Shown: positions 42,297 through 48,213, counted from the first letter of the stretch. The stretch: 64,000 nucleotides of DNA from Glossina fuscipes (GCF_014805625.2 NW_023998464.1:3375622-3439621), one strand, 5' to 3'. Notes: a model not told the origin generated them from the letters alone. Program-made: numbers and translations.

Positions 42297-43035
42297 CAGA
42301 CAGAGAGAGATAGAGAGAGGGGGGAAAGGGTGGATGAAGAGAGCAAAATGGGGGCACACTTTCTATGTAGGATGCAATATGTTGATATTAAAGTCAACCC
42401 ACAAGTATACGTTTAAAAGACAAAAATTGGTGTTTAAATTTACGCTTTGCAGTGATGATGGTCTCTGAGTTTGTGCGTGTTTACATACGCAAAGGGAGAC
42501 TTTTGAGCGAAGATTTTAGGATACGTATTACATAAACTTGAAGATATTCTTTATGTTTTTAACCACTTAAAAAATAAATAATGCATTTGAATTCGTATTT
42601 TGCTTACCGTTAGGTGAGAAGCCGCACAAGTGCCAAGTTTGTGGCAAAGCCTTCAGTCAAAGTTCAAATCTCATAACACATTCCCGCAAACATACCGGCT
42701 ACAAACCATTCTCATGTAAGCTTTGCCATAAATCGTTTCAACGCAAAGTGGATTTAAGACGTCACAAGGAAACTCAACATACAGATTTACGACCGTTACT
42801 TGAACGAAATATGGGTAAAGTGGAGTTTCTGGCTGCGGCGGCTGCCGCCTCCGCAGCTGCTGCTGCAACTTCCGATCAACAGAACAGTGCTATACAGCAC
42901 GGTGTAATGCACAGTACAACAGTATCGGCAACAACAGCCTCAACGACTACACCAGCGTCTGTAGCTGTCGCAAATGCTGCAATTAATGCACAATTGTCAG
43001 CAATGAATTGTCAAAAAGTATCATTGTTAGTATAA
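1531..43035 (+). CDS. sens-2: Senseless/GFI1-family six-finger C2H2 transcription factor, five-exon spliced CDS
   Basis: This is a nuclear DNA-binding transcription factor of the GFI1/PAG-3/Senseless family. The spliced CDS joins 1531-1885, 31340-32126, 32309-32677, 32991-33172 and 42614-43035 (704 aa), and every junction is GT-AG and keeps the frame. Six C2H2 fingers are visible: C458/C461/H474/H479, C487/C490/H503/H507, C515/C518/H531/H535, C543/C546/H559/H563, C571/C574/H587/H591 and C599/C602/H615/H620. The family signatures [42 protein letters not shown] and [15 protein letters not shown] are intact. There is no N-terminal SNAG repressor peptide of the vertebrate GFI1 kind. Drosophila Senseless has four fingers, so six fingers favour the sens-2 paralogue; this paralogue choice is inference. 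In flies the family acts in peripheral neural development. Low-complexity tracts (poly-Gln, poly-Ala, Arg-Ser, acidic) make up most of the N-terminal two thirds. The stop is TAA at 43033, followed by a notable in-frame extension. Confidence 0.88.
8440..8790 (+). repeat. dispersed repeat family A, right half
   Basis: It shares with 13030-13360 the ordered blocks GACCxATTTGGxCC, CAATGTTTCTGTxAAATTTGA, GATAGCTTCxTTTTTGTG, GGACATTACxCAGA, a GACGGACGGAC tract, TTTGATGCTGAxAAA, and GTTTxAAACGTTTTGACxAAAT. It is diverged and has no coding capacity. Confidence 0.65.
9119..9190. repeat. TA-rich microsatellite
   Basis: Alternating TA interrupted by AC/TTA. The open frames at 9067-9405 and 9079-9264 are products of this tract. 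Confidence 0.9.
10600..10815 (+). repeat. dispersed repeat family B copy
   Basis: Ordered blocks shared with 25930-26150 and 41280-41600: a CGGTCCxAAxxxATCA stretch, ATATCAAAATATCTCTAAGAAAT, GTGGTCTGCGGGTTGA, an ACGGACAGACAAGC tract, and TTTTGAATCGATCGGTATAA. The minus-strand mariner fossil starts immediately after it. Confidence 0.6.
10816..11480 (-). pseudogene. second mariner transposase fossil (WWDQ-type), frameshifted
   Basis: Read on the minus strand, pieces of mariner transposase appear in the right order across frames and stops. They are an NEKW segment near 11350 (family GDEKW), VWWDQ at 11236-11250, [19 protein letters not shown] (family YxxQLxxLNxxLxEKRPE), YKVIFF (family KVIFLHDN), [17 protein letters not shown] (family TLxxLxWExLPHPxYSPD), and [11 protein letters not shown]...NYQRDARKV...MGNTFK (family WFASKDEQFF...LPERWEKVV...DGQYF). 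No TIRs were found. It belongs to a different mariner lineage from the 14.8 kb copy, judged by sequence differences, and it is heavily decayed. Confidence 0.75.
12800..13360 (+). repeat. dispersed repeat family A, near-full dimeric copy
   Basis: This copy shows the two-part layout best. The left half (about 12830-12975) has CAAATTTGTTGGCGAT, GTGTTTACCAGAGACACTACACA, GACGGACAGATGG and TTAGATGCACTCCAAATTTG. The right half (about 13030-13360) has TTTGACCAATTTGGCCC, TTTCTGTCAAATTTGA, GGACATTACACAGACGGGCAG, TATGCTGATAAAAAATATAT and a CTTTGTGGGGTCTCTGAAGC end. Each half has its own GACGGAC-rich block, which suggests an ancient duplication. Confidence 0.65.
14835..15968 (-). mobile_element. decayed mariner (Tc1/mariner) transposon with both TIRs, 1134 bp
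   Basis: 26-bp terminal inverted repeats match at 24 positions: the left starts TTAGGTGATTGCATGTATTT and the right, reverse-complemented, TTAGATGGTTGCATGTATTT. TA dinucleotides flank both ends (14833-14834 and 15969-15970), the expected target duplication. The minus strand at 14912-15109 encodes a mariner transposase C terminus (SDYRLFRSM...RKWIDDWIV...[17 protein letters not shown]), where the Asp of PSDY is the third catalytic residue of the DD34D triad. A further minus-strand stretch at 15503-15730 resembles the N-terminal helix-turn-helix region. Full elements are about 1.3 kb, and frames here are broken, so it cannot make active transposase. Confidence 0.88.
14912..15109 (-). pseudogene. 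mariner transposase C-terminal fragment
   Basis: The 65-residue frame matches the end of mariner transposase by its pattern: [10 protein letters not shown], then the R/K-rich helix [10 protein letters not shown], then [18 protein letters not shown]. It starts at the third catalytic Asp; the other two catalytic residues are not in this frame. The sequence just upstream keeps a broken LPxPAYS segment in another frame, which shows a frameshift. Confidence 0.85.
17960..18330 (-). repeat. dispersed repeat family B copy
   Basis: The complement of family B blocks: CACTTGTGGTACAAAGATAT, TTTTATTATACGAATCGATTC, GGCCGCAATTTCTGAGACAC, and a distal CCACCATAGTGTTTTTACT also found at 30363-30380. Confidence 0.6.
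21600..21960 (-). repeat. dispersed repeat family B, partial copy
   Basis: A CCTATTGAAAATGGACGGG block followed by TATAATTTTCAAAATTCCTCG resembles the distal part of the 48.5 kb copy (GCTATTGAAAATCGTTGGG, GTAATTTTCAAAATTTCTCGG). It abuts a family A piece at 22010. Confidence 0.45.
22010..22290 (-). repeat. dispersed repeat family A, partial copy
   Basis: Minus-strand match to the right half: at 22050-22090 the + strand shows CAGAGACCCTAGAGG...ATATTCTTGATCAGACAC, the complement of the GATCAAGAATAT...GGGTCTCTG end, and at 22205-22265 the complement of the GACCGATTTG...ACGCTTTATTG block. Confidence 0.5.
22583..22689. repeat. 12-bp tandem repeat that drifts from one unit to another
   Basis: Three copies of TAGAGAATAAGT pass through TAGAGATTAAA into about five copies of TAGGACTAAGAG and its 11-bp variants. 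The period stays near 12 bp throughout, and the strand is purine-rich. Confidence 0.85.
25313..25717. mobile_element. pogo/Tigger-like MITE with perfect 22-bp TIRs, 405 bp
   Basis: The ends are perfect 22-bp inverted repeats starting CAGTAAAAGTTCC, flanked by TA at 25311-25312 and 25718-25719. A CAG terminus and TA duplication fit the pogo/Tigger group of Tc1/mariner. Inside, the motif TATTCGCGG (with variants such as TATTCACGG) recurs at least five times near both ends. No transposase frame is present, so it is non-autonomous. The perfect TIRs suggest a fairly recent insertion. Confidence 0.85.
25930..26150 (+). repeat. dispersed repeat family B copy
   Basis: Contains TTTTATCAAAATGTCTTAGA, GTGATCTGCAGATTGAGCTT, CATCAGACAGACAAAGACAC and an AAACGATTCT end, in the family order. 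Two overlapping open frames here are repeat-derived. Confidence 0.55.
26495..26800 (+). pseudogene. third mariner fossil: N-terminal helix-turn-helix region
   Basis: The frame through 26501-26700 reads [16 protein letters not shown], then [32 protein letters not shown]. This has the layout of the mariner N terminus (FCFxLGKxATE, then AVSERTxRRWFxxFRxGDFSLEDDxRxGRPVV). In a second frame, [16 protein letters not shown] at about 26690-26750 loosely resembles the WWDWKGIIYYELL segment, which would imply an internal deletion. No TIRs were found. Confidence 0.55.
29110..29700 (-). repeat. dispersed repeat family A, both halves
   Basis: The complement of the right-half end is at 29125-29190 (CAGAAGGAAGCTCCAGAGACC, ATATACTCTTGATCAGCACC). 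The complement of the left half is at 29520-29690 (GAATGCACCTAAGCATG, CCCATCTGTCCATCCGTGTA, GTGGTAAACATTCTCCTGTT, CCGCCCACAAATTTGCAAAA). The order and spacing match the 12.8-13.4 kb copy in reverse. Confidence 0.65.
30180..30380 (-). repeat. dispersed repeat family B copy
   Basis: The complement of family B: GATTTTATCTGTCCGTCTGT, GGTCCGTAATTTTTGAGACA, TTTCGATAAACACC, and CCCACCATAGTGTTTTTACT near 30361-30380, shared with 18292-18310. Confidence 0.6.
30491..30522. repeat. TA microsatellite
   Basis: A nearly pure TA dinucleotide run in intron 1, next to a family B repeat. Confidence 0.85.
31340..32126 (+). CDS. sens-2: sens-2-like coding exon 2 (poly-Ala, Arg-Ser and acidic tracts)
   Basis: The acceptor is TTTTTCAG ending at 31339. 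With the base carried from exon 1 the frame reads [20 protein letters not shown], then a poly-Ala run ([14 protein letters not shown]), and continues without a stop through 31480. Residues about 165-380 hold an Arg/Ser repeat tract, an Asp/Glu cluster, a Ser/Pro region, the motif [19 protein letters not shown] and a Pro/Phe-rich end. The donor GTAAGT at 32127 leaves two bases (AA) that complete Asn with exon 3. An in-frame ATG at 31480 could serve as an alternative start if a promoter lies inside intron 1. The function of these disordered tracts is not visible from sequence. Confidence 0.85.
32127..32308 (+). other. intron 2 of the sens-2-like gene (182 bp)
   Basis: GTAAGT donor at 32127 and CACAG acceptor at 32308, with a T-rich stretch shortly before the acceptor. 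The donor overlaps an in-frame TAA at 32128, so failure to splice would truncate the protein before all zinc fingers. Confidence 0.85.
32309..32677 (+). CDS. sens-2: sens-2-like coding exon 3 (zinc fingers 1 and 2)
   Basis: The acceptor CGCACAG ends at 32308; the carried AA plus C gives Asn381, followed by [17 protein letters not shown] Gly/Ala/His-rich linker leads into finger 1 (C458, C461, H474, H479; [14 protein letters not shown]) and finger 2 (C487, C490, H503; [11 protein letters not shown]). The exon ends inside codon 504, just before the last zinc-binding histidine of finger 2, with donor GTATGT at 32678. Reading into the intron stops after a few tens of codons, so retention would make a two-finger truncated protein. 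Fingers 1 and 2 are the pair that Drosophila Senseless lacks and GFI1 has. Confidence 0.88.
32678..32990 (+). other. intron 3 of the sens-2-like gene (313 bp)
   Basis: GTATGT donor at 32678 and TTAATTACAG acceptor at 32990, with a T-rich tract before the acceptor. It interrupts the codon for Arg504 inside finger 2. Retention would end translation shortly after finger 2. Confidence 0.88.
32991..33172 (+). CDS. sens-2: sens-2-like coding exon 4 (end of finger 2, fingers 3 and 4)
   Basis: The acceptor TTAATTACAG ends at 32990. The carried AG plus A gives Arg504, then [18 protein letters not shown]. This completes finger 2 with H507 and encodes finger 3 (C515, C518, H531, H535) and finger 4 (C543, C546, H559, H563). 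The exon ends after the first base of the Gly codon in the HTG-EKP interfinger linker, with donor GTAAGA at 33173. A nearer acceptor at 32950 is ruled out because it meets a stop after five codons. These fingers are almost identical in sequence to the GFI1 core ([18 protein letters not shown]). Confidence 0.9.
33561..33580. repeat. CATTA pentanucleotide tandem repeat
   Basis: Four perfect CATTA units in intron 4. Confidence 0.9.
35896..35940. repeat. TA microsatellite
   Basis: A TA run with one TG interruption. It generates the Ile/Tyr-rich open frames at 35885-36268 on both strands, which are not genes. Confidence 0.9.
38692..38713. repeat. GA dinucleotide tract
   Basis: Eleven AG units on the + strand in intron 4. 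A possible GAGA-factor target. Confidence 0.9.
39601..39643. repeat. TA microsatellite
   Basis: A TA run following CATATATGTA; a second TA run lies at 39735-39760. Confidence 0.9.
39735..39760. repeat. TA microsatellite
   Basis: A pure TA run in intron 4, 90 bp after the previous one. Confidence 0.9.
41280..41600 (+). repeat. dispersed repeat family B copy
   Basis: One of the clearest copies: ATCGGTCCAAACATATCAAT, AAATTTCGGTAAAATATC, TTGCGACGTGCAGATTGATC, an ACAGACGGACAGTC tract, then CGATTCTGAATCGATCGGTA followed by TAATAAAAGGAGG. Confidence 0.65.
42251..42319. repeat. long GA tract upstream of exon 5
   Basis: About 69 bp of GA with CAGA interruptions, then GGGGGG. It ends 294 bp before exon 5 and is purine-rich on the transcribed sense strand. 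Confidence 0.9.
42614..43035 (+). CDS. sens-2: sens-2-like coding exon 5 (fingers 5 and 6, C-terminal tail, TAA stop)
   Basis: The acceptor CTTACCGTTAG ends at 42613, and the join restores [16 protein letters not shown]. Finger 5 is C571/C574/H587/H591 and finger 6 is C599/C602/H615/H620, ending [13 protein letters not shown], the usual end of the family's finger array. After it come a 25-residue linker, a poly-Ala tract, a Thr/Ser-rich stretch and the tail NCQKVSLLV. The stop TAA lies at 43033-43035 with C as the next base. The same frame stays open for 39 more codons to TAG at 43153, coding a His/Gln-rich stretch. The exon is thus either terminal as annotated or read through. Confidence 0.9.
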
Positions 43036-43155
43036 CACCAACACCAGCAGCCTCAATATCCTCATCATCATCATCAGCATCATCCTCATTCTCAGCAACA
43101 ATTTCAGCCTTCATTACCGGTACAACGCGTAATCGTGATGCCTTCTCACATGTAG
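43036..43155 (+). CDS. candidate readthrough extension of the sens-2-like protein (39 codons plus TAG)
   Basis: Directly after TAA 43033-43035, in the same frame, 39 sense codons run to TAG at 43153. Twenty of the 39 residues are His or Gln; the peptide starts HQHQQPQYPHHHH and ends VIVMPSHM. His uses both CAT and CAC, and Gln both CAA and CAG, so it is not a pure trinucleotide repeat. His/Gln-rich tails of this sort are common in fly transcription factors, and stop readthrough is well documented in Drosophila. A sequencing error, or plain CAN-rich 3' UTR, could give the same picture. Another frame is also open here (43008-43226, Ser/Thr-rich), which weakens the case somewhat. Confidence 0.45.
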   Translation, partial: HQHQQPQYPHHHHQHHPHSQQQFQPSLPVQRVIVMPSHM

Positions 43156-43278
43156 CAGGGTTTATAACGACAACAAGAAGAACCACGCTGACCAACCAAC
43201 CAACAAACGCGTGCAATATTGAATAATACTCCAGAGAAAATGCAAAATTTCACACAATTTAAGTCTTAGACGCAAAAT

Positions 43279-43286
43279 ACCAAAGA
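43279..43286 (+). promoter_or_regulatory. 8-mer miR-9 target site (ACCAAAGA)
   Basis: ACCAAAGA pairs with positions 2-8 of miR-9 and has A opposite position 1, the strongest seed-match class. It lies 244 bp after the TAA and 124 bp after the alternative TAG. Drosophila senseless is an established miR-9a target, so a site in a paralogue's 3' UTR is plausible, but an 8-mer can occur by chance. Confidence 0.5.
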
Positions 43287-43407
43287 AATTTAATAGAAGA
43301 TAACACATATAAGCAAAAAAATATTTGAAAGAGGGAACTATATTATATGTCTTGGCCATCAATCAAACCTCATATCAAAGAGAAAAAAATCAAAATTAAA
43401 ATCTAAT

Positions 43408-43413
43408 AATAAA
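43408..43413 (+). terminator. candidate polyadenylation signal AATAAA (proximal)
   Basis: A hexamer 373 bp after the TAA stop. Use of this site would give a short 3' UTR that keeps the miR-9 site at 43279 and loses the one at 44727. Confidence 0.3.
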
Positions 43414-44286
43414 AAAAATATTAAAGTAAAGGGTGTCCCTACAACCAGAACAAGAAAATTACACGTGAAGAGCTCAGATTTAAAATTTTTTTTAGAAAAT
43501 ATTCATATATTTATACCTTTGCCAATATGATGCAGCGAATCATCTTGTTGTTGACTCAGTGAATACCTTTTAAAAAGAAGAAGAGCATATATATGTAGTA
43601 TATTTCTAGTTAATAATAACCCTATAGTTCTCGAATCTCCCAGCCTAGCTTTGGGAATTTTTTTAAGCTTCTAGACAACCTCTGCCTGTTTTCACATTGC
43701 TTAATAGCAATTTGAATTGATTAAATTTGAAAACCTTCTAAGAGTCGTCCGCAAGCTTGAGGTTTGCTTTTCTTTATTCCCCGCGTCATAGTTATGTTGG
43801 CTAATATCGAATCGTTGCCAATCAAATGATACGTCAGTACACTGCGTTCTATTGTTGCCTATAATCTGAACAACTATTTGCAATTTAAGCAATTTATTGA
43901 TCTCGGACTTACTTTTGCATTTCTTGGCGCCTTTTGTAAGCCAATTTCATTTGAAACTCATTTGATTATTTGATCTCAAACCCAAGCAATCTCTCGCGTT
44001 CTAATTAATACAACTCAGGATTTATAAAAAGATTTTGTTTGTGGTGGAGGGAATCACAAATAAGGAAGCAGCGAACGCAAAGTCTTTTTTTCGCCTATGA
44101 ACGTTTGAATTGCTGTTCTGCATTTCTTAGTGATAAATGTTAGTACCAACTTTTACATTACCACCTGCCATAGATTAGCTACAATCTTGCCAAACATTCG
44201 CTTTTGGATTAAATTTTAGCTCTCGGTTCCGAATTTTGTTTCTTTTTTTTTTACTTTATCTAATTAAGAGATCGGTCAATAAGCTC

Positions 44287-44427
44287 GTAGGATGACTATT
44301 GACAAATAATAGTCCGTGGCGCAGATTCCGAATTCTGCATAAGTGTACTTTCTCTAAATAACACATCGCTCAGTAGATTTGTAAGATGACGTATAGATGT
44401 CGCCAGATGACTATTTGTCAATCCTAC
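44287..44427. repeat. imperfect inverted repeat, possible hairpin or MITE end
   Basis: The left arm at 44287-44314 (GTAGGAT...TTGACAAATAaTAGTC) is nearly the reverse complement of the right arm at 44409-44427 (GACTATTTGTCAATCCTAC). The left arm carries a 5-bp insertion and one extra base. The arms are about 95 bp apart. No matching target-site duplication was seen. Confidence 0.5.
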
Positions 44428-44710
44428 ATCTGCACATCGTTCTACGAATATATTGAGTGATGTGATATATACATAAGACAATGGAAGGCTAGCTGGACGA
44501 ATAAATAAAGGATATCTTACGCTTTCTAATTATTTTATCAATCGGGAGTTATTTCAAACAGTACCGTTGGTAAATTTTAGAAATTTTTATAAACTTTTCT
44601 GGGTCACCCTAATTACTTGCGAATTTGAATTATATATGGATAAGACAAAAGGAAAGCAAACGAATTGTTAAAATTTGTATAAATGTTTATATGTACATGT
44701 ATTTAAATTA

Positions 44711-44716
44711 AATAAA
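44711..44716 (+). terminator. candidate polyadenylation signal AATAAA (distal)
   Basis: A canonical hexamer on the sense strand of the sens-2-like gene, 1.68 kb after the stop codon and about 40 bp before a genomic poly-A run. A proximal alternative lies at 43408-43413. AATAAA is frequent by chance in sequence this AT-rich. Confidence 0.3.
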
Positions 44717-44726
44717 ACCAAATTTA

Positions 44727-44734
44727 ACCAAAGA
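44727..44734 (+). promoter_or_regulatory. second 8-mer miR-9 target site (ACCAAAGA)
   Basis: An identical octamer to the one at 43279. It sits 11 bp after the AATAAA at 44711, so it is in the mRNA only if cleavage is at about 44735 or later, near the A run at 44753. Confidence 0.3.
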
Positions 44735-44752
44735 CTTTTTATTTATATTTAC

Positions 44753-44779
<27 letters not shown>
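44753..44779. repeat. poly-A run of 27
   Basis: An uninterrupted A run about 40 bp after an AATAAA on the sense strand of the sens-2-like gene. Confidence 0.9.
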
Positions 44780-44784
<5 letters not shown>

Positions 44785-46649
44785 TCACTATTCCAATCGC
44801 GCATAAAGCGAAAAAGAAAGATTTCGTGGAAAGTTGTAATTCAATTAAACGTTATTTCAATAAATCAAATTTATATTTAGTCACTAATTGTTGTAAATAA
44901 ACCCATATTTAATATTGACATAAAGTGAAGAATTACGAAAATAATAAAATAACATTAACAATAATAAATCTTTACTTAGTTAGTTCAGTTTAATCAAACC
45001 TGCGAAGATTTTTGTATAATTTTTTTTTAATAATTAATTCTTTTATATTTTCTTGTACAAATTTTACTAAAAAATCTACTCTACTCTACTATAAATGCAA
45101 CATTCCAAAAATTTGTTTTATTTCGTAGCTAAAAAGATTGTAATAAAATGAAAAATTTTTTCCTCTTCTTGCTTTGCCTGAATGGAGGATTTTTATATTT
45201 TGAATGAAATAAATTCAATTTAAAAAAATAATCTCAGAATGCATATTAAAATGTTTTATTGCGAAATCGCACTTAACAATTTAGGATAGAAAGCCGCGAT
45301 GAGCAAAATTGGCTTAAAGGAGATCTGAAGCTTCCTCTCAATATAGAGTATTATTGACGTTCGAATATTTTCCTAAAGTACTTTCCTTAATTTAATTAAA
45401 AGCTGGATTCATTCATAGACCGCACAATCCATAGCCGTAAGTACAAACAAGTTTCACTTCATTTCATTTATTTATTTATTCATTAAGCGCTACGATATAC
45501 GTTTAGCCATACGCTCTGAAGGTTAAAGCCTAAACTACGCAATTATAGAGAAGATCATCGTTGACGAGCAAAGCCAACTCCAAAACAAACAGTTCTTTAG
45601 AAAATTTTTATGCTAATAAATGAACTCAAGTGCAAGACTTAAACTATGGCAAAGAATATCAATCAGAAGCAAACGGCAAAGATAAAGCGATATTTTAGGC
45701 TTAAAGTATTAAAAACGGAAGTAAGTATAAATCACTATTGTATAAGCAGTTGCTTACAAAGTATGGTCTACTGATTGATAGTTACGAGTTTTATATGTTC
45801 AGCTATGCTGGTAGACAAGTTCATCTCATCGCTGAGTTGATATAAATGAAGTCAGCGCCTCCTTTCTTTCAACTGCCTACAACCTGCAACGTACAGGTAA
45901 GAAGATTCTAATTATTATCTCAACGAAATTCAGTCTAAAGAACCAGAAATGCCACAATACACGACAGCACCAATAAGCCCGTTCAAGGGAAAAGTTTAAG
46001 GAAAACCTCATTTAAGGGCAGGTCGGATAATTATAAGATCTTCTTGATCAATCAATTTATAGTTTCGGAATTTCAATAGATGACTTCAAAATATTACAGT
46101 AGCAACGTTCGACTTTCTTGAGTTAATGGATTCAAATTCTAATTCTGAATCGCAATGTCCTAATTTCAACTGAATTTTGGTTGATGACTTACTTACTACC
46201 ACGACCGATAATCTCGAATTTCAGGCAAAACGTTCTATTTTTAAGTCACGACTGCATTTGATGGCCTTTAAGTAAGCATGCTTTGCACCTACCATTCGTA
46301 TATGGAGCAGTATATCCTTTGGTAAGACATCTGTGAGTACGCTAGCACGTGTTTGCGGTGATATCAGTAGTCCAAAAATCGAACGATGGAAAGTCTTATG
46401 TAAAAAGAGAATTGTGACGTCATTAGCTCGTAAAACATTCTACATAGTGCATAAAGCATTCTATAGTGAACGTAATTTGTCAATTATGTTCACAATCATT
46501 CTTAGGTAATGTTATTTCGAGCAAGGAGAAGCTGAACGGGAATTGAAATGTTTAGGTCCTGTCCAATAAAAAAAAAAGAAGAAAAACATTGAACGACTTT
46601 TCAAAAAAATGCAAAATGATTTGTTTTGGGCCGCACTACATGACCTTAG

Positions 46650-47200
46650 CATCATTAGATTGTCACCCTTTACAATGGCCGAATGGCAGTCCATTAAAAA
46701 TTAACAAGGATCGTGGCTGTGGCATTGAAAACGGGCCAAATTGGTCAACGAACATGCGCACAGCACCACGTAAACTGAGAACATCTCTGTTTTTCGAAAA
46801 TAATGAAGCATTGGTTTGTTGGTCGTTACTCATAAACTATAGCAAGTCAATGTCCAAAAATTTGATCGCTTATTCTATGAGCGATAAAAATGGAAAAAAT
46901 CGACCACGCCTGCCCAATATTACGGTGTATCAAAATTAAATTTTTTTCCTTATAAAGCTTTATAAAGCTTCAAAAACCCCAAAAAGGATGCAAATTCTTT
47001 ACCAGTGTCAAATTTGCAATGCACCTAAACACCTGTTCGTCTGTCCATCTGTATGTTTGCGTAACTTTGCAATACTTGTGGGAAACATTCTTCCGTTAGC
47101 AAAAATGAAGATATCGCCCATAAATTTGTAAAAGAATTTAGAATTGATCTAAACTTTTCAAAGCACACGCCTACAACGCCCATGCCTATACGATGAAAAC
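46650..47200 (-). repeat. dispersed repeat family A, both halves
   Basis: The complement of the right-half core is at 46730-46790 (AAACGGGCCAAATTGGTCAA, CACGTAAACTGAGAAC) and of the left half at 47015-47140 (GCAATGCACCTAAACACC, CGTCTGTCCATCTGTATG, GTGGGAAACATTCTTCCGTT, CGCCCATAAATTTGTAAAAG). The 116-codon open frame at 46589-46939 lies inside this repeat and is not a gene. Confidence 0.65.
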
Positions 47201-48190
47201 TTTTATTTTGGAAGTGGAAGAAATCAGCTGCACGCAGTGCAAATTAAGGAGCACGACAATTTTGTTCTTCTACTTCTTTTGTCTCTTTTAAGCTGACGGT
47301 AACGTGTACAAACAATTCGGGCCTGATGGAATTGAATTTTCTTACTTACTAAAAAGTGAGTGATTTATATTGCTGCGAGAGCCAACTCAGGCTGAATAAG
47401 GAAATATATATGAAGTAATTTCCAAATATTTTTGTATGATTATGAAACAATGGAATTGAAGTGAATGCCTAAGTGGTGCAGTTATCTTAAGCAGGGAAGT
47501 GTCAGGAAACTCAAAGAAACCCAAAATGTCGCCATGATGTATCGTAGTTTACAATAGATGATCGTCCGAGTTTGAAGGAATTCATTGCTTGCAGCAGGGA
47601 TGGGATAGTCTTAGCGTTGATGTAATTAATTTGATCAGAGTGAAATTATTCCCATGAAATTTACGGAGTAACCTTTGCTGTCTTCAGATTACGCACGCTA
47701 TCGTCCTTATCACGATTTTCTTTGTATAACCGGCTAAAGCACACTAACTTGGAACAGGCTTAGAATTTTTAAAGCCTTTAAAGCTCTATGAACAGAAAGA
47801 AGCACAACTTTCCATTTTTAGAAGAAGCCGCTTTTGAGCGACAAATTCTATTTTTTGTATATTTTTTTAGTAATACGCGGTTTTTTAAAGTCCGTCTTCA
47901 ATTTTTTTTTTTTTTTTGCATTTAGCTCTTTGCAGTGTTTCAAATTAATGATTCGTTGTTACATAACATTGCCAATTTTCGGAGCTTATTTATCAAGTCC
48001 AAAAAAGCTAAAATCGATCCCTTTACGTAGATTTTTCTTTTCAATATCTTTCCACGCATAAATTTTCAATAGTATGAATTACTGAGCCCTTGCGAAACTA
48101 CAATTTTTAAATAAATTCTGTCTGAGAAATTCTTTTAATGTTTTCCTGAGATTTCAGAGACATCATTTTGTAAATGATCTTATACTTTTA

Positions 48191-48213
48191 AGAGAAAGAG
48201 AAAGGGAGAGGAA

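Larger units (their letters stand above)
33173..42613 (+). other. intron 4 of the sens-2-like gene (about 9.4 kb)
   Basis: GTAAGA donor at 33173 and ACCGTTAG acceptor at 42613, splitting the HTG-EKP linker between fingers 4 and 5. Contents include a short CATTA tandem repeat (33561-33580), TA microsatellites near 35.9, 39.6 and 39.75 kb, a dispersed repeat copy near 41.3-41.6 kb, and a long GA tract about 300 bp before exon 5. No nested gene is convincing; a 69-codon frame at 35324-35533 with a CxxCxxC start is discussed under findings. Confidence 0.85.
43036..44752 (+). other. probable 3' untranslated region of the sens-2-like gene
   Basis: AT-rich and without splice signals I trust. AATAAA hexamers occur at 43408 and 44711; the second lies about 40 bp before a run of 27 A. 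If the transcript reaches that point it holds an 8-mer miR-9 site at 43279, a second at 44727 that may fall at or beyond the cleavage point, a K-box-like TGTGATA at 44461 and an inverted repeat at 44287-44427. The first polyadenylation signal would leave only the 43279 site. Confidence 0.45.

Noticed and set aside
42983..43216. Minus-strand frame with an acidic DDADDDDEDIE tract
   Set aside because: It is the antisense of the CAT/CAN-rich stretch after the sens-2-like stop codon.
43008..43226. Plus-strand 72-codon Ser/Thr-rich frame overlapping the end of exon 5
   Set aside because: It is in a different frame from the zinc fingers and starts inside the coding exon; the Ser run comes from reading ATC repeats. 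Kept only as a caveat to the readthrough idea, since a frameshift error could join it.
46589..46939. 116-codon plus-strand frame
   Set aside because: It lies in a minus-strand copy of dispersed repeat family A; the same blocks occur without open frames in other copies.
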